Assembly: GCA_037893245.1 (NCBI GenBank)
Contig: JBAIAA010001538.1
Span: forward strand, 62,001-126,000
Reading direction: 5' to 3'
Origin: Crossaster papposus
Lineage: Eukaryota > Echinodermata > Asteroidea > Velatida > Solasteridae
Length of the DNA stretch: 64,000 nt
Numbering within the stretch: position 1 is the stretch's first letter; each line of letters starts with the position of its first letter. The position numbers were made by a program, and so were the translations under genes. Under the pieces are notes generated by a model that saw nothing but the letters and a program-made list of their open reading frames with translations, was not told the origin of the DNA and did not search any database. Below, piece by piece: positions 1-11,552 of this stretch.

Positions 1-134
1 CACCGGGGCCAACCACCCTCAACGGTTCGCGATCCGAGTGAACATCAATGGAGAGAAAATCATCGCGAAATTTCGGTGAGATACAAGTTGGTACAAAAAC
101 AAACAAAAATGGGTCTTAAAAAAAATAAAAATAA
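1..134 (+). other. Host flank with possible 3' end of a coding exon
   Basis: This is single-copy sequence left of the first element. The frame starting at base 2 is open for 24 codons, ending NGEKIIAKF, and runs into a plausible splice donor, CG|GTGAGA, at 75/76 (phase 2). The residues read like ordinary protein, but the stretch is too short to name. From 100 on it is A-rich and merges into the target of the first element. It could be chance; I see no other support. Confidence 0.25.
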
Positions 135-840
135 CTAGACATGTGTTTGTGGACAAACACAGAGCTGTTTCGAGTGTCTTACATTACTTTCAATATGTGT
201 GTGTGGTGGTCTATGTGTGTGCCAAGTCTCAAGTCGATCAAATTTACGAAAGTGTCAAAGTCAACAGTCTAAAGAAAAACGTGTACAAAATATATGGGAA
301 AAAATTGAACCTTTAACGTGACGCCCCGTGACCTTGAATGACGTAATCGTGCCGAATTTCTTCTAGGACCGTCTGTGGATGGTGGTCTAGGTGTGTGCCA
401 AGTCTCAAGCCGATCGGATTTACTAAAGTGTCGAAGTCAATAGTCTAAAGAAAAGCGTGTACAAAACCTATGGGGGAAAATTTGAACCTTTAACGTGCCA
501 TCACGTGACCTTGAATGGCGCAATTGTGCCGAATTTCTTTTAGGAACATCTGGGGGTGGTGTTCTAAGGGTATGCCAAGTTTCAAGTCGGTCGGATTTAC
601 TAAATTATCAAAGTCAATGTCTGAAGGAAAACGTGTACAAAACCTATGGGAAAAATTTCAACTTTAACGCGAAGTCACGTAACCTTGAATGACGCAATCG
701 CGACGAATTTTTTCTAGGACCGTCTTTGGGTGGTTGTCTAAATGTATGCCAAGTCTCAAGTCGATCGGAAGTACTAAACTGTCAAAGTGTATTGTCTGAA
801 AAAACGTGTGCAAATCCTATGGAGAAAAGTCTGAAAGAGG
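135..840 (-). mobile_element. A-family Helentron-like element, copy L1
   Basis: The 3' end on the minus strand is CTAG at 135-138, with the terminal hairpin at 142-161. The body has four type I subrepeats (CGTGTACAAA-type boxes near 281, 451, 630, 806). The 5' side dissolves into the A-tract at 841-868. The left junction is in non-repeat DNA and on the minus strand reads CTAG|TTAT, which fits insertion between two Ts. Confidence 0.75.
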
Positions 841-868
841 AAAAAAAAAAAAAGAAAAAAAAAAAAAA

Positions 869-1575
869 CTAGACATGTGTTTGTGGACAAACACAGAGCT
901 GTTTCGAGTGTCTTACATTACTTTCAATATGTGTGTGTGGTGGTCTATGTGTGTGCCAAGTCTCAAGTCGATCAAATTTACGAAAGTGTCAAAGTCAACA
1001 GTCTAAAGAAAAACGTGTACAAAACCTATGGGGGAAAATTTAACCTTTAACGTGACGCTCCGTGACCTCGAATGACGTAATCGTGCCGATTTTTTTCTAG
1101 GACCGTCTGTGGATGGTGGTCTAAGTGTGTGCCAAGTCCTAAGTCGATCGGATTTACTAAAGTGTCAAAGTCAATAGTCTAAAGAAAAACGTGTACAAAA
1201 CCAATGGGAGAAAAATGTGCACATTTAACGTGACGTCACGTGACGTCCAATGACGCAATCGTGCCAAATTTCTTTCAGGGACATCTGGGGGTGGTGTTCT
1301 AAGGGCATGCCAAGTTTCAAGTCGGTCGGATTTACCGAAGTGTCAAATTCAATAGTCTGAAGAAAAACGTGTACAAAACCTATGGGGAAAATTTCACCTT
1401 TAACGCAAAGTCACGTGACCTTGAATGACGTAATCGCGACGAATTTCTTCTAGGACCGTCCTTGGGTGGTTGTCTAAGTGTATGCCAAGTCTCAAATCCA
1501 TCGGATTTACCAAAGTGTCAAAGTGTATTGTCTGAATAAACGTGTGCAAATCCTATGGAGAAAATGCTGAAAAAG
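869..1575 (-). mobile_element. A-family element, copy L2
   Basis: CTAG at 869-872, hairpin at 876-895, four type I subrepeats (boxes near 1013, 1189, 1366, 1541). It is nearly the same length as L1, separated from it only by an A-tract and in the same orientation: a head-to-tail arrangement. Confidence 0.75.
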
Positions 1576-1589
1576 AAAAAAAAAAAAAA

Positions 1590-2120
1590 CTAGACATGTG
1601 TTTGTGAACAAACACAGAGCTGTTTCGAGTGTCTTACATTATTTTCAATATGTGCGTGTAGTGGTCTATGTGTGTGCCAAGTCTCAAGTCGATCAAATTT
1701 ACGAAAGTGTCAAAGTCAATAGTCTAAAGAAAAACGTGTACAAAACCTATGGGGGACAAATTAAACCTTTAACTTGACGTCACGTGACCTTGAATGACGC
1801 AATCGTGCTGAATTTTTTTCAGAAACATTTGGTGGTGGTGTTCTGAGTATATGACAAGTTTCAAGTCGGTCGGATTTACCAAAGTGTCAAATTCAATAGT
1901 CTGAGGGAAAACGTGTACAAAACCTATGGGGAAAATTTCACCTTTAACGCGAAGTCACGTGACCTTGAATGACGTAATCGCGACGAATTTCTTCTAGGAC
2001 CGTCCTTGGGTGGTTGTCTAAGTGTATGCCCAGTCTCAAGTCGATCGGATTTACCAAAGTGTCAAAGTGTATTGGCTGAAAAAACGTGTACAAATCCTAT
2101 GGGAAAAAGTCTGAAAGTGG
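1590..2120 (-). mobile_element. A-family element, copy L3 (three subrepeats)
   Basis: CTAG at 1590-1593. The hairpin loop is GA instead of GG, with arms intact. Only three type I subrepeats (boxes near 1734, 1912, 2085), so one unit shorter than most copies. The 5' body end, GTCTGAAAGTGG before the A-tract, is shared with L7 and L16. Confidence 0.75.
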
Positions 2121-2140
2121 AAAAAAAAAAAAAAAAGAAA

Positions 2141-2850
2141 CTAGACATGTGTTTGTGGACAAACACAGAGCTGTTTCGAGTGTCTAAAATTACTTTTAAT
2201 ATGTGTGTGGTGGTCTTTTGTGTGTGCCAAGTCTCAAGTCGATCAGATTTACTAAAGTGTCAACGGCAATAGTCTAAAGAAAAACGTGTACAAAACCTAT
2301 GGGGGAAAATGAAACTTTAACGTGACGCCCCGTGACTTTGAATGACGTAATCGTGCCAAATTTCTTCTAGGGCCGTATGTGGATGGTGGTCTAAGTGTGT
2401 GCCAAGTCTCATGTCGATCGGATTTACTAAAGTGTCAAAGTCAACAGTCTAAACAAAAACGTGTACAAAACGAATGGGAGAAAAATGTGCACCTTTAATG
2501 TGACGTCACGTGACCTTGAATGACGCAATCGTGCCGAATGTCTTTCAGAAACATCTATGGGTGGTGTTCTAAGTGTATGCCAAGTTTCAAGTCGGTCGGA
2601 TTTACCAAAGTGTCAAAGTCAAGAGTCTGAAGAAAAACGTGTACAAAACCTATGGGGAAAATTTCACCTTTAACATGACGTCACGTGACCTTGAATGACG
2701 TAATCGGGCCGAATTTCTTCTAGGACCGTCCTTGGGTGGTTTTCTAAATGTATGTCAAGTCTCAAGTCGATCGGATTTACCAAAGTGTCAAAGTGCTATG
2801 CCAGAAAAAACGTGTACAAATCCTATGGAAAAAAGTCTGAAAAATTAAAA
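2141..2850 (-). mobile_element. A-family element, copy L4
   Basis: CTAG at 2141-2144 and four type I subrepeats (boxes near 2283, 2460, 2638, 2811). On the minus strand its 5' end is preceded by two A-type palindromes at 2894-2974. Confidence 0.75.
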
Positions 2851-2984
2851 GAAAAAAAAAAAAAAGAAAAAAAAAAACTTTAACGAAAACAAAAGCTGTT
2901 TCGGTGAAAAACCGAAACAGCTAAAAAAACTTTAACGATTACAAGAGCTGTTTCTGTGAAAAACCGAAACAGCTAATAAAAAAA
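2851..2984 (-). repeat. A-type 5' palindromes (2) in A-tract
   Basis: Palindromes at 2894-2922 and 2946-2974, arms AGCTGTTTCGG/CCGAAACAGCT, each preceded on the plus strand by CTTTAACGAAAAC or CTTTAACGATTAC. The second has an arm mismatch (TTTCTG instead of TTTCGG). The rest is poly(A). Confidence 0.8.
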
Positions 2985-3686
2985 ATAGACATGTGTTTGT
3001 GGACAAACACAGAGCTGTTTCGAGTGTCTTTCAATATGTGTGTGATGGTCTTTTGTGTGTCGATCAGATTTACTAAAGTCTCAAGTCGATCAGATTTACT
3101 AATGTGTCAAAGTCAATAGTCTAAAGAAAAACGTGTACAAAACCTATGGGGGAAAATTTAACCTTTAACGTGACACCCCGTGACCTTGAATGACGTAATC
3201 GTGCCAAATTTCTCCTACGACCGTCTGTGGATGGTGGTCTATGTGTGTGCCAAGTCTCAAGTCGATCGGATTTACTTAGTGTCAAAGTCAATAGTCTAAA
3301 GAAAACGTGTACAAAACCTATGGGGGAAGAATTAAACCTTTAACTTGACGTCACGTGACCTTGAATGACGCAATCGTGCTGAATTTCTTTCAGAAACATC
3401 TGGTGGTGGTGTTCTGAGTGTATGGCAAGTTTCAAGTCGGTCGGATTTACCAAAGTGTCAAATTCAACAGTCTGAAGAAAAACGTGTACAAAACCTATGG
3501 GAAAAATTTCACCTTTAACGCAAAGTCACGTGACCTTGAATGACGTAATCGCGACGAATTTCTTCTAGGACCGTCCTTGGGTGGTTGTCTAAGTGTATGC
3601 CAAGTCTCAAGTCCATCGGATTTACCAAAGTGTCAAAGTGTATTGTCTGAACAAACGTGTACAAATCCTATGGAGAACAAAAGGCA
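2985..3686 (-). mobile_element. A-family element, copy L5, mutated 3' end
   Basis: The terminal tetranucleotide reads ATAG on the plus strand (2985-2988) instead of CTAG; the hairpin is intact. Part of the first subrepeat is duplicated locally (GATCAGATTTACTAA twice near 3061-3105), a feature shared with L11 and L15. Four CGTGTACAAA boxes. Confidence 0.7.
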
Positions 3687-3710
3687 AAAAAAAAAAAAAA
3701 AAAAAAAAAA

Positions 3711-4415
3711 CTAGACATGTGTTTGTGGACAAACACGGAGCTGTTTCGAGTGTCTAAAATTACTTTCAATATGTGTGTGGTGGTCTTTTGTGTGTGCCAA
3801 GTCTCAAGTCGATCAGATTTACTAAAGTGTCAAAGGCAATATTCTAAAGAAAAACGTGTAAAAAACCTATGGGGGAAAGATTGAACCTTTAACGTGACGT
3901 CCCGTGACCTTGAATGACTTAATCATGCCGAATTTCTTCTAGGACCGTCTGTGGACGGTGGTCTAAGTGTTTGCCAAGTCTCAAGTCGATCGGATTCACT
4001 AAAGTGTCAAAGTCAATAGTCTAAAGAAAAACGTGTACAAAACCAATGGGGGAAAAATTGCACCTTTAACGTGACGTCACGTGACCTTGAATGACGCAAT
4101 CGTGCCAATTTTTTTTTAGGAACATCTGGGGGTGGTGTTCTAAGTATATGCCAAGTTTCAAGTCGGTCGGATTCACCAAAGTGTCAAAGACATTAGTCTT
4201 AAGGAAAACGTGTACAAAACCTATGGGCAAAATTTCACCTTTAACGCGAAGTCACGTGACCTTGAGTGACGTAAACGCGGCGAATTTCTTCTAGGACCGT
4301 CCTTGTGTGGTTGTCTAAATGTATGCCAAGTCTCAAGTCCATCGGATTTACCAAAGTACCTAAGTGACCTGTCTGAACAAACGTGTACAAATCCTATGGA
4401 GAAAATTCTGAAAAA
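3711..4415 (-). mobile_element. A-family element, copy L6
   Basis: CTAG at 3711-3714 and four type I subrepeats (boxes near 3857, 4032, 4209, 4382). It is followed on the right by two A-type palindromes. Confidence 0.75.
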
Positions 4416-4550
4416 GAAAAAAAAAAAAAAGAAAAAAAAAAACTTTAACGATTACAAAAGCTGTTTCGGTGAAAAACCGAAACAGCTAAAAAAAAAACTT
4501 TAACGAAAACAATAGCTGTTTCGGTGAAAAACCGAAACAGCTAAAAAAAA
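4416..4550 (-). repeat. A-type 5' palindromes (2) in A-tract
   Basis: Palindromes at 4459-4487 and 4514-4542, both with intact arms and the T:A inner pair (CGGT/ACCG). Only eight As separate the second from the CTAG of copy L7. Confidence 0.8.
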
Positions 4551-4771
4551 CTAGACATGTGTTTGTGGACAAACACAGAGCTGTTTCGAGTGTCTTACAT
4601 TACTTTCAATATGTGTGTGTGGTGGTCTATGTGTGTGCCAAGTCTGAAGTCGATTGGATTTGCACAAGTGCCAAAGATATATTAGTTGAAAAAAACGTGT
4701 ACAAATCCTATGGGGAAAACCTGCACCTTTATTGTGACGTCACGTGAATTGCATACCAAGTTTAATGGAGT

Positions 4772-6125
4772 GTACCAAAGGGTGCACCACTCTAATTGAA
4801 AGGAGAATTTCTACGCGAACTCATTAGCATGAAATGTGCCCCCACAGTTTCTTTTGAAAAAGGAGACCGTTTGGTATAAAAAAAATGTTGGATTGTGTAA
4901 AAATAGCATTGGGATCAACTCCCTGGTTTTTGAGCTTCAATCTGAGGGCAGACTTGATAAAATCACGGTTACAAAATGGGTCCTAATTGCCCTAAAACGT
5001 GGAGGGATGCCATTTGTAAAATGGCTGTTTTCAGTCTCGGGAAGTATCACTTTTCGGGAGGTGAGTTTCTTTTGGTGTGAATATTAAAAAATGTAATTGG
5101 CTAACCCACTAAAAATTAAAAAGAAATGGAAAGATAAAGACCAAGACAATAATCTAATTGTTGTTTGAGAAACCCCAGTGATGTTGGTGTGCATGAAACT
5201 TGGTACTGAACATTGTTGATTTTACACTGTTTTCAACGGGACTTGAATTAGGCTAGCTAATAGTGCATCCATAAATCGATGCGGCGCGTACGATGCGCTC
5301 GACATGTGTAACCACAACAAACATGGCGGATTCATCGGTCCTGCGACCCCGTAGAATGTCATCGCAGCAAGCCATGAATCTGCTTTCCCACTGCATTTCT
5401 AACGTGGAAAGCGACAAAGAAAGTATCGAAGAATCAGACTACAATGAAGAAGAGAGCCAGTCATGCAAGCCAGTGAAGATTCGTAGGATTCCGCGCTTGA
5501 TTCCGATGACTATGTGGGCCTTCCACCGGCACCGCCTAGGCAACGACAACAAAACGTTCGGCCACACAAGCGTCCACGAGATCAGGGCATTGCTACGGCG
5601 GCCAACACTGCGGCACAAATCAAATGGCAAGATGTCTCCAAATCGAAAAAAAGATGAACCCGGACATTCATTTCGATTCATGCCAAACAAAACTTCATCC
5701 ATTTACATTGTACATTTACATGCACTGCGATAAGAAAGCCTGTGATTTGTGCTGAATCTCGTTTTCTAGTAGTTTTAGGGAAAATATCATAGCTCGCCCA
5801 AACTTATTCATATTGGGGATTTATTTTGACATATTGTTTCCAGGATCACCAGCAAAATTTTCTGCATTGGAAAAGAATTTTTGAACTACAATAAACACGT
5901 TTTACTAATAAATATGAGCAGTATTTTATTCATATTTCATATTTTCATTATTAATTTTCATATTTGACATGCCAGTAAATGTGAATATTAAATTAAACAG
6001 TTCCTTTGATTTCACAATCACATTTTTCATATTGTTAGCTTCATTTTGATACCTAACTTTGCCCCATAGACCCCAGGATTAGGGAGTTTAGGCAGTTTTA
6101 TTACTAGTGGTGACACGATTCTTTC
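4772..6125 (+). other. Non-repetitive cargo block in L7
   Basis: This is normal-complexity DNA without the A subrepeat. It holds an 83-codon ORF at 4836-5087 of no recognised family, ending next to a donor-like GAG|GTGAG at about 5060, then the 146-codon ORF at 5293-5733, then AATAAA at about 5889. The order of ORF, short UTR and poly(A) signal resembles a captured transcript or gene piece. The block is repeated at 8550-9903. Confidence 0.5.
5323..5733 (+). pseudogene. Cargo ORF, possible decayed transposase N-terminus
   Basis: The open frame starts at 5293. The ATG at 5323 has the better context (ACAAACATGGC), giving 136 residues beginning MADSSVLRPRRMSSQQ. Residues after about 30 are acidic (ESDKESIEESDYNEEES). 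Past base 5480 another plus frame (5487-5657) looks more protein-like, with DSDDYVGLPPAPP, then KRPRD, then a short W-containing stretch, suggesting a frameshift. An acidic, proline-rich, basic order is seen at the N-termini of piggyBac-derived proteins, but no catalytic domain is present, so this family guess is weak. AATAAA follows about 155 bp downstream. Confidence 0.35.
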
Positions 6126-7455
6126 ATTGTGTAAAACAATTCCCCCCAACAAAGATCAATTTCATATGGGGGGAAGTTGAACTACATGTTTGACAAATTA
6201 TCACTATACGGGGGGGGGGGGAGTTAAACTACATGTTGGAAAAATATCACTTTGTTTCATCTCAGGTAAAATCGATAACTTAAACAAATGAGGGCGGCAA
6301 ACAACTTTAACAGTTACACGAAGTCGATCGGATTAACCAAAGTGTCAAATTCAATAGTCTGAACAAAACAAACAATGAGGGCAGCAAACAACTTTAACAG
6401 TTACACGAAGTCGATCGGATTTACCAGTGTCAAATACACAAAGTCGATCGGATTTACCAATGTGTCAAATTCAATAGTCTGAACAAATCAAACAATCAGG
6501 GCAGCAAACCACTTTAACAGTTACACGAATTCGATCGGATTTACCAAAGTGTCAACTTCAATAGTCTGAAGAAAAACGTGTACAAAACCTATCGAGAAAA
6601 TTGAACCTTTAATGTGACGTCACATGACACCCGATGACGTCATCATGATGTCATATTAATTTTCTTCTATAACATCCTGTAATACCTGAATACCAAGTTT
6701 TACCCCAATTGGACCTGTACTTTCAGAGATAGAGGGTCCTAAAAACGGCACCTTTAACGTGACATCACATGACCCCCGATGAGGTCATCATTGTGTAAAA
6801 CAATTCCCCCCAACAAAGATCAATTTCATATGGGGGGAAGTTGAACTACATGTTTGAAAAATTATCACTATACGGGGGGGGGGGGGAGTTAAACTACATG
6901 TTGGAAAAATATCACTTTGTTTCATCTCAGGTAAAATCGATAACTTAAACAAATGAGGGCGGCAAACAACTTTAACAGTTACACGAAGTCGATCGGATTA
7001 ACCAAAGTGTCAAATTCAATAGTCTGAACAAAACAAACAATGAGGGCAGCAAACAACTTTAACAGTTACACGAAGTCGATCGGATTTACCAGTGTCAAAT
7101 ACACAAAGTCGATCGGATTTACCAATGTGTCAAATTCAATAGTCTGAACAAATCAAACAATCAGGGCAGCAAACCACTTTAACAGTTACACGAATTCGAT
7201 CGGATTTACCAAAGTGTCAACTTCAATAGTCTGAAGAAAAACGTGTACAAAACCTATCGAGAAAATTGAACCTTTAATGTGACGTCACATGACACCCGAT
7301 GACGTCATCATGATGTCATATTAATTTTCTTCTATAACATCCTGTAATACCTGAATACCAAGTTTTACCCCAATTGGACCTGTACTTTCAGAGATAGAGG
7401 GTCCTAAAAACGGCACCTTTAACGTGACATCACATGACCCCCGATGAGGTCATCA
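6126..7455 (-). repeat. 665-bp tandem duplication inside L7
   Basis: Two copies (start about 6126 and about 6791) of a segment with a CCCCCC...GGGGGG inverted pair, a G-run of 12 or 13, and shuffled A fragments (GAAGTCGATCGGATT repeated). The left copy has TTTGACAAATT where the right copy and L8 have TTTGAAAAATT. L8 carries only one copy. Confidence 0.85.
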
Positions 7456-8328
7456 TGACGATTTTTCTCTTGGCCCTCCTAAGGATGGTGGTCGAGATGT
7501 GTGCTAAGTCTGAAGTCGATCAAATTTACGAAAATGTCAGTCATTAGTCTAAAAAATAACGTGTACAAAACCTAAGGGGAAAAAAATTGAACCTTTAACG
7601 TGACGTCACGTGACCTTGAATGACGCAATAGTGCCAAATTTCTTCCAAGACCATCTGTGGGTGGTGTTCTAAGTGTATACGAAGTCTCAAGTCGATCGGA
7701 TTTACTAAAGCGTCAAAGTCAATAGTCTAGAGAAAAAACGTGTACAAAACCTATGGGAAAAATATTTAATCCTTAATGTGACGTCACGTGACCTTAAATG
7801 ACGCAATCGTGCCAAATTTCTGTCAGAACCATCTGTGGTTGGTATTCTAAGTGTATGCTAAGTCTCAAGTCGGTCGGATTTACCAAAGTGTCAAAGTCAA
7901 TAGTCTGAATAAAAACGTGTACAAACCCTATGGGGAAATAATTTGCACCTTTAACGTCACGTCACGTGACCTTGAATGACGCAATCGTACCGAATTTCTT
8001 CAAGAGCCATCTATGGGTGGTGTTCTAAGTGTATGCCAAGTTTCAAGCCCGTCGGATATACCAAAGTGTCAAAGTCAATAGTCTGAAGAAAAACGTGTAC
8101 AAAACCTATGGGGAAAATTTTACCTTTAACATGACGTCACGTGACCTTGAATGACGGAATCGCGACAAATTTCTTCTAGGACCGTCCTTGGGTGGTTGTC
8201 TAAATGTATGCCAAGTCTCAGGTCGATCGGATTTACCAAAGTGTCAAAGTGTATTGGCTGAAAAAACGTGTACAAATCCTATGGGAAAAAGTCTGAAAGT
8301 GGAAAAAAAAAAAAAAAAGAAAAAAAAA

Positions 8329-11300
8329 CTAGACATGTGTTTGTGGACAAACACAGAGCTGTTTCGAGTGTCTTACATTACTTTCAATATGTGTGTGTGG
8401 TGGTCTATGTGTGTGCCAAGTCTGAAGTCGATTGGATTTGCACAAGTGCCAAAGATATATTAGTTGAAAAAAACGTGTACAAATCCTATGGGGAAAACCT
8501 GCACCTTTATTGTGACGTCACGTGAATTGCATACCAAGTTTAATGGAGTGTACCAAAGGGTGCACCACTCTAATTGAAAGGAGAATTTCTACGCGAACTC
8601 ATTAGCATGAAATGTGCCCCCACAGTTTCTTTTGAAAAAGGAGACCGTTTGGTATAAAAAAAATGTTGGATTGTGTAAAAATAGCATTGGGATCAACTCC
8701 CTGGTTTTTGAGCTTCAATCTGAGGGCAGACTTGATAAAATCACGGTTACAAAATGGGTCCTAATTGCCCTAAAACGTGGAGGGATGCCATTTGTAAAAT
8801 GGCTGTTTTCAGTCTCGGGAAGTATCACTTTTCGGGAGGTGAGTTTCTTTTGGTGTGAATATTAAAAAATGTAATTGGCTAACCCACTAAAAATTAAAAA
8901 GAAATGGAAAGATAAAGACCAAGACAATAATCTAATTGTTGTTTGAGAAACCCCAGTGATGTTGGTGTGCATGAAACTTGGTACTGAACATTGTTGATTT
9001 TACACTGTTTTCAACGGGACTTGAATTAGGCTAGCTAATAGTGCATCCATAAATCGATGCGGCGCGTACGATGCGCTCGACATGTGTAACCACAACAAAC
9101 ATGGCGGATTCATCGGTCCTGCGACCCCGTAGAATGTCATCGCAGCAAGCCATGAATCTGCTTTCCCACTGCATTTCTAACGTGGAAAGCGACAAAGAAA
9201 GTATCGAAGAATCAGACTACAATGAAGAAGAGAGCCAGTCATGCAAGCCAGTGAAGATTCGTAGGATTCCGCGCTTGATTCCGATGACTATGTGGGCCTT
9301 CCACCGGCACCGCCTAGGCAACGACAACAAAACGTTCGGCCACACAAGCGTCCACGAGATCAGGGCATTGCTACGGCGGCCAACACTGCGGCACAAATCA
9401 AATGGCAAGATGTCTCCAAATCGAAAAAAAGATGAACCCGGACATTCATTTCGATTCATGCCAAACAAAACTTCATCCATTTACATTGTACATTTACATG
9501 CACTGCGATAAGAAAGCCTGTGATTTGTGCTGAATCTCGTTTTCTAGTAGTTTTAGGGAAAATATCATAGCTCGCCCAAACTTATTCATATTGGGGATTT
9601 ATTTTGACATATTGTTTCCAGGATCACCAGCAAAATTTTCTGCATTGGAAAAGAATTTTTGAACTACAATAAACACGTTTTACTAATAAATATGAGCAGT
9701 ATTTTATTCATATTTCATATTTTCATTATTAATTTTCATATTTGACATGCCAGTAAATGTGAATATTAAATTAAACAGTTCCTTTGATTTCACAATCACA
9801 TTTTTCATATTGTTAGCTTCATTTTGATACCTAACTTTGCCCCATAGACCCCAGGATTAGGGAGTTTAGGCAGTTTTATTACTAGTGGTGACACGATTCT
9901 TTCATTGTGTAAAACAATTCCCCCCAACAAAGATCAATTTCATATGGGGGGAAGTTGAACTACATGTTTGAAAAATTATCACTATACGGGGGGGGGGGGA
10001 GTTAAACTACATGTTGGAAAAATATCACTTTGTTTCATCTCAGGTAAAATCGATAACTTAAACAAATGAGGGCGGCAAACAACTTTAACAGTTACACGAA
10101 GTCGATCGGATTAACCAAAGTGTCAAATTCAATAGTCTGAACAAAACAAACAATGAGGGCAGCAAACAACTTTAACAGTTACACGAAGTCGATCGGATTT
10201 ACCAGTGTCAAATACACAAAGTCGATCGGATTTACCAATGTGTCAAATTCAATAGTCTGAACAAATCAAACAATCAGGGCAGCAAACCACTTTAACAGTT
10301 ACACGAATTCGATCGGATTTACCAAAGTGTCAACTTCAATAGTCTGAAGAAAAACGTGTACAAAACCTATCGAGAAAATTGAACCTTTAATGTGACGTCA
10401 CATGACACCCGATGACGTCATCATGATGTCATATTAATTTTCTTCTATAACATCCTGTAATACCTGAATACCAAGTTTTACCCCAATTGGACCTGTACTT
10501 TCAGAGATAGAGGGTCCTAAAAACGGCACCTTTAACGTGACATCACATGACCCCCGATGAGGTCATCATGACGATTTTTCTCTTGGCCCTAAGGATGGTG
10601 GTCGAGATGTGTGCTAAGTCTGAAGTCGATCAAATTTACGAAAGTGTCAGTCATTAGTCTAAAAAATAACGTGTACAAAACCTAAGGGGAAAAAAATTGA
10701 ACCTTTAACGTGACGTCACGTGACCTTGAATGACGCAATAGTGCCAAATTTCTTCCAAGACCATCTGTGGGTGGTGTTCTAAGTGTATACGAAGTCTCAA
10801 GTCGATCGGATTTACTAAAGCGTCAAAGTCAATAGTCTAGAGAAAAAACGTGTACAAAACCTATGGGAAAAATATTTAATCCTTAATGTGACGTCACGTG
10901 ACCTTAAATGACGCAATCGTGCCAAATTTCTGTCAGAACCATCTGTGGTTGGTATTCTAAGTGTATGCTAAGTCTCAAGTCGGTCGGATTTACCAAAGTG
11001 TCAAAGTCAATAGTCTGAATAAAAACGTGTACAAACCCTATGGGGAAATAATTTGCACCTTTAACGTCACGTCACGTGACCTTGAATGACGCAATCGTAC
11101 CGAATTTCTTCAAGAGCCATCTATGGGTGGTGTTCTAAGTGTATGCCAAGTTTCAAGCCCGTCGGATATACCAAAGTGTCAAAGTCAATAGTCTGAAGAA
11201 AAACGTGTACAAAACCTATGGGGAAAATTTTACCTTTAACATGACGTCACGTGACCTTGAATGACGGAATCGCGACAAATTTCTTCTAGGACCGTCCTTG

Positions 11301-11404
11301 GGTGGTTGTCTAAATGTATGCCAAGTCTCAGGTCGATCGGATTTACCAAAGTGTCAAAGTGTATTGTCTGAACAAACGTGTACAAATCCTATGGAGAACA
11401 AAAG

Positions 11405-11407
<3 letters not shown>
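8329..11407 (-). mobile_element. A-family element with cargo, copy L8
   Basis: CTAG at 8329-8332. It matches L7 almost base for base through cargo and subrepeats up to about 11369. It differs by lacking the 665-bp extra copy, by a small deletion at about 10590 (TCTTGGCCCTAAGG), and by a different last 60 bp at the 5' end that matches L5 rather than L7. The register of the duplication starts at the CTAG terminus. Confidence 0.7.
9101..9511 (+). pseudogene. Second copy of the cargo ORF
   Basis: This copy encodes the same protein as the ORF in L7 (identical translation, open frame from 9071, preferred ATG at 9101). Complete identity means the duplication is recent or maintained, or reflects assembly; it is not evidence for selection on the protein. 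AATAAA lies about 155 bp downstream as in the first copy. Confidence 0.35.
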
Positions 11408-11441
<34 letters not shown>

Positions 11442-11552
11442 TTAACGAAAACAATAGCTGTTTCAGTGAAAAACCGAAACAGCTAAAAAAACTTTAACGA
11501 AAACAAAAGCTGTTTCGGTAAAAAACCGAAACAGCTAAAAAAAAAAGAAAAA
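11408..11552 (-). repeat. A-type 5' palindromes (2) after long poly(A)
   Basis: Palindromes at 11456-11484 (arm mismatch, TTTCAG) and 11508-11536 (loop variant CGGTAAAA). They are preceded by more than 30 As. Confidence 0.8.

Larger units (their letters stand above)
4551..8302 (-). mobile_element. A-family element with cargo, copy L7
   Basis: CTAG at 4551-4554, ordinary A sequence to about 4770, then about 1.5 kb of non-A cargo (to about 6300) with a small ORF and AATAAA signals, then A-derived subrepeats (boxes near 6579, 7244, 7560, 7739, 7915, 8094, 8267). A 665-bp segment is repeated in tandem (about 6126-7455). The copy is near-identical to L8 at an offset of 3778 bp. Length and cargo are unlike the other A copies; capture of foreign DNA by a rolling-circle element is the likely origin (inference). 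Confidence 0.7.

Noticed and set aside
2006-2272. Recurrent small ORFs of the type MGGCLNVCQVSSRSDLPKCQ followed by lysines, on both sides of the window
   Set aside because: They are read-throughs of a subrepeat of about 177 bp (close to 59 codons) into the A-tract that encodes poly-lysine. They recur only because the DNA repeats, and many frames are open alike.
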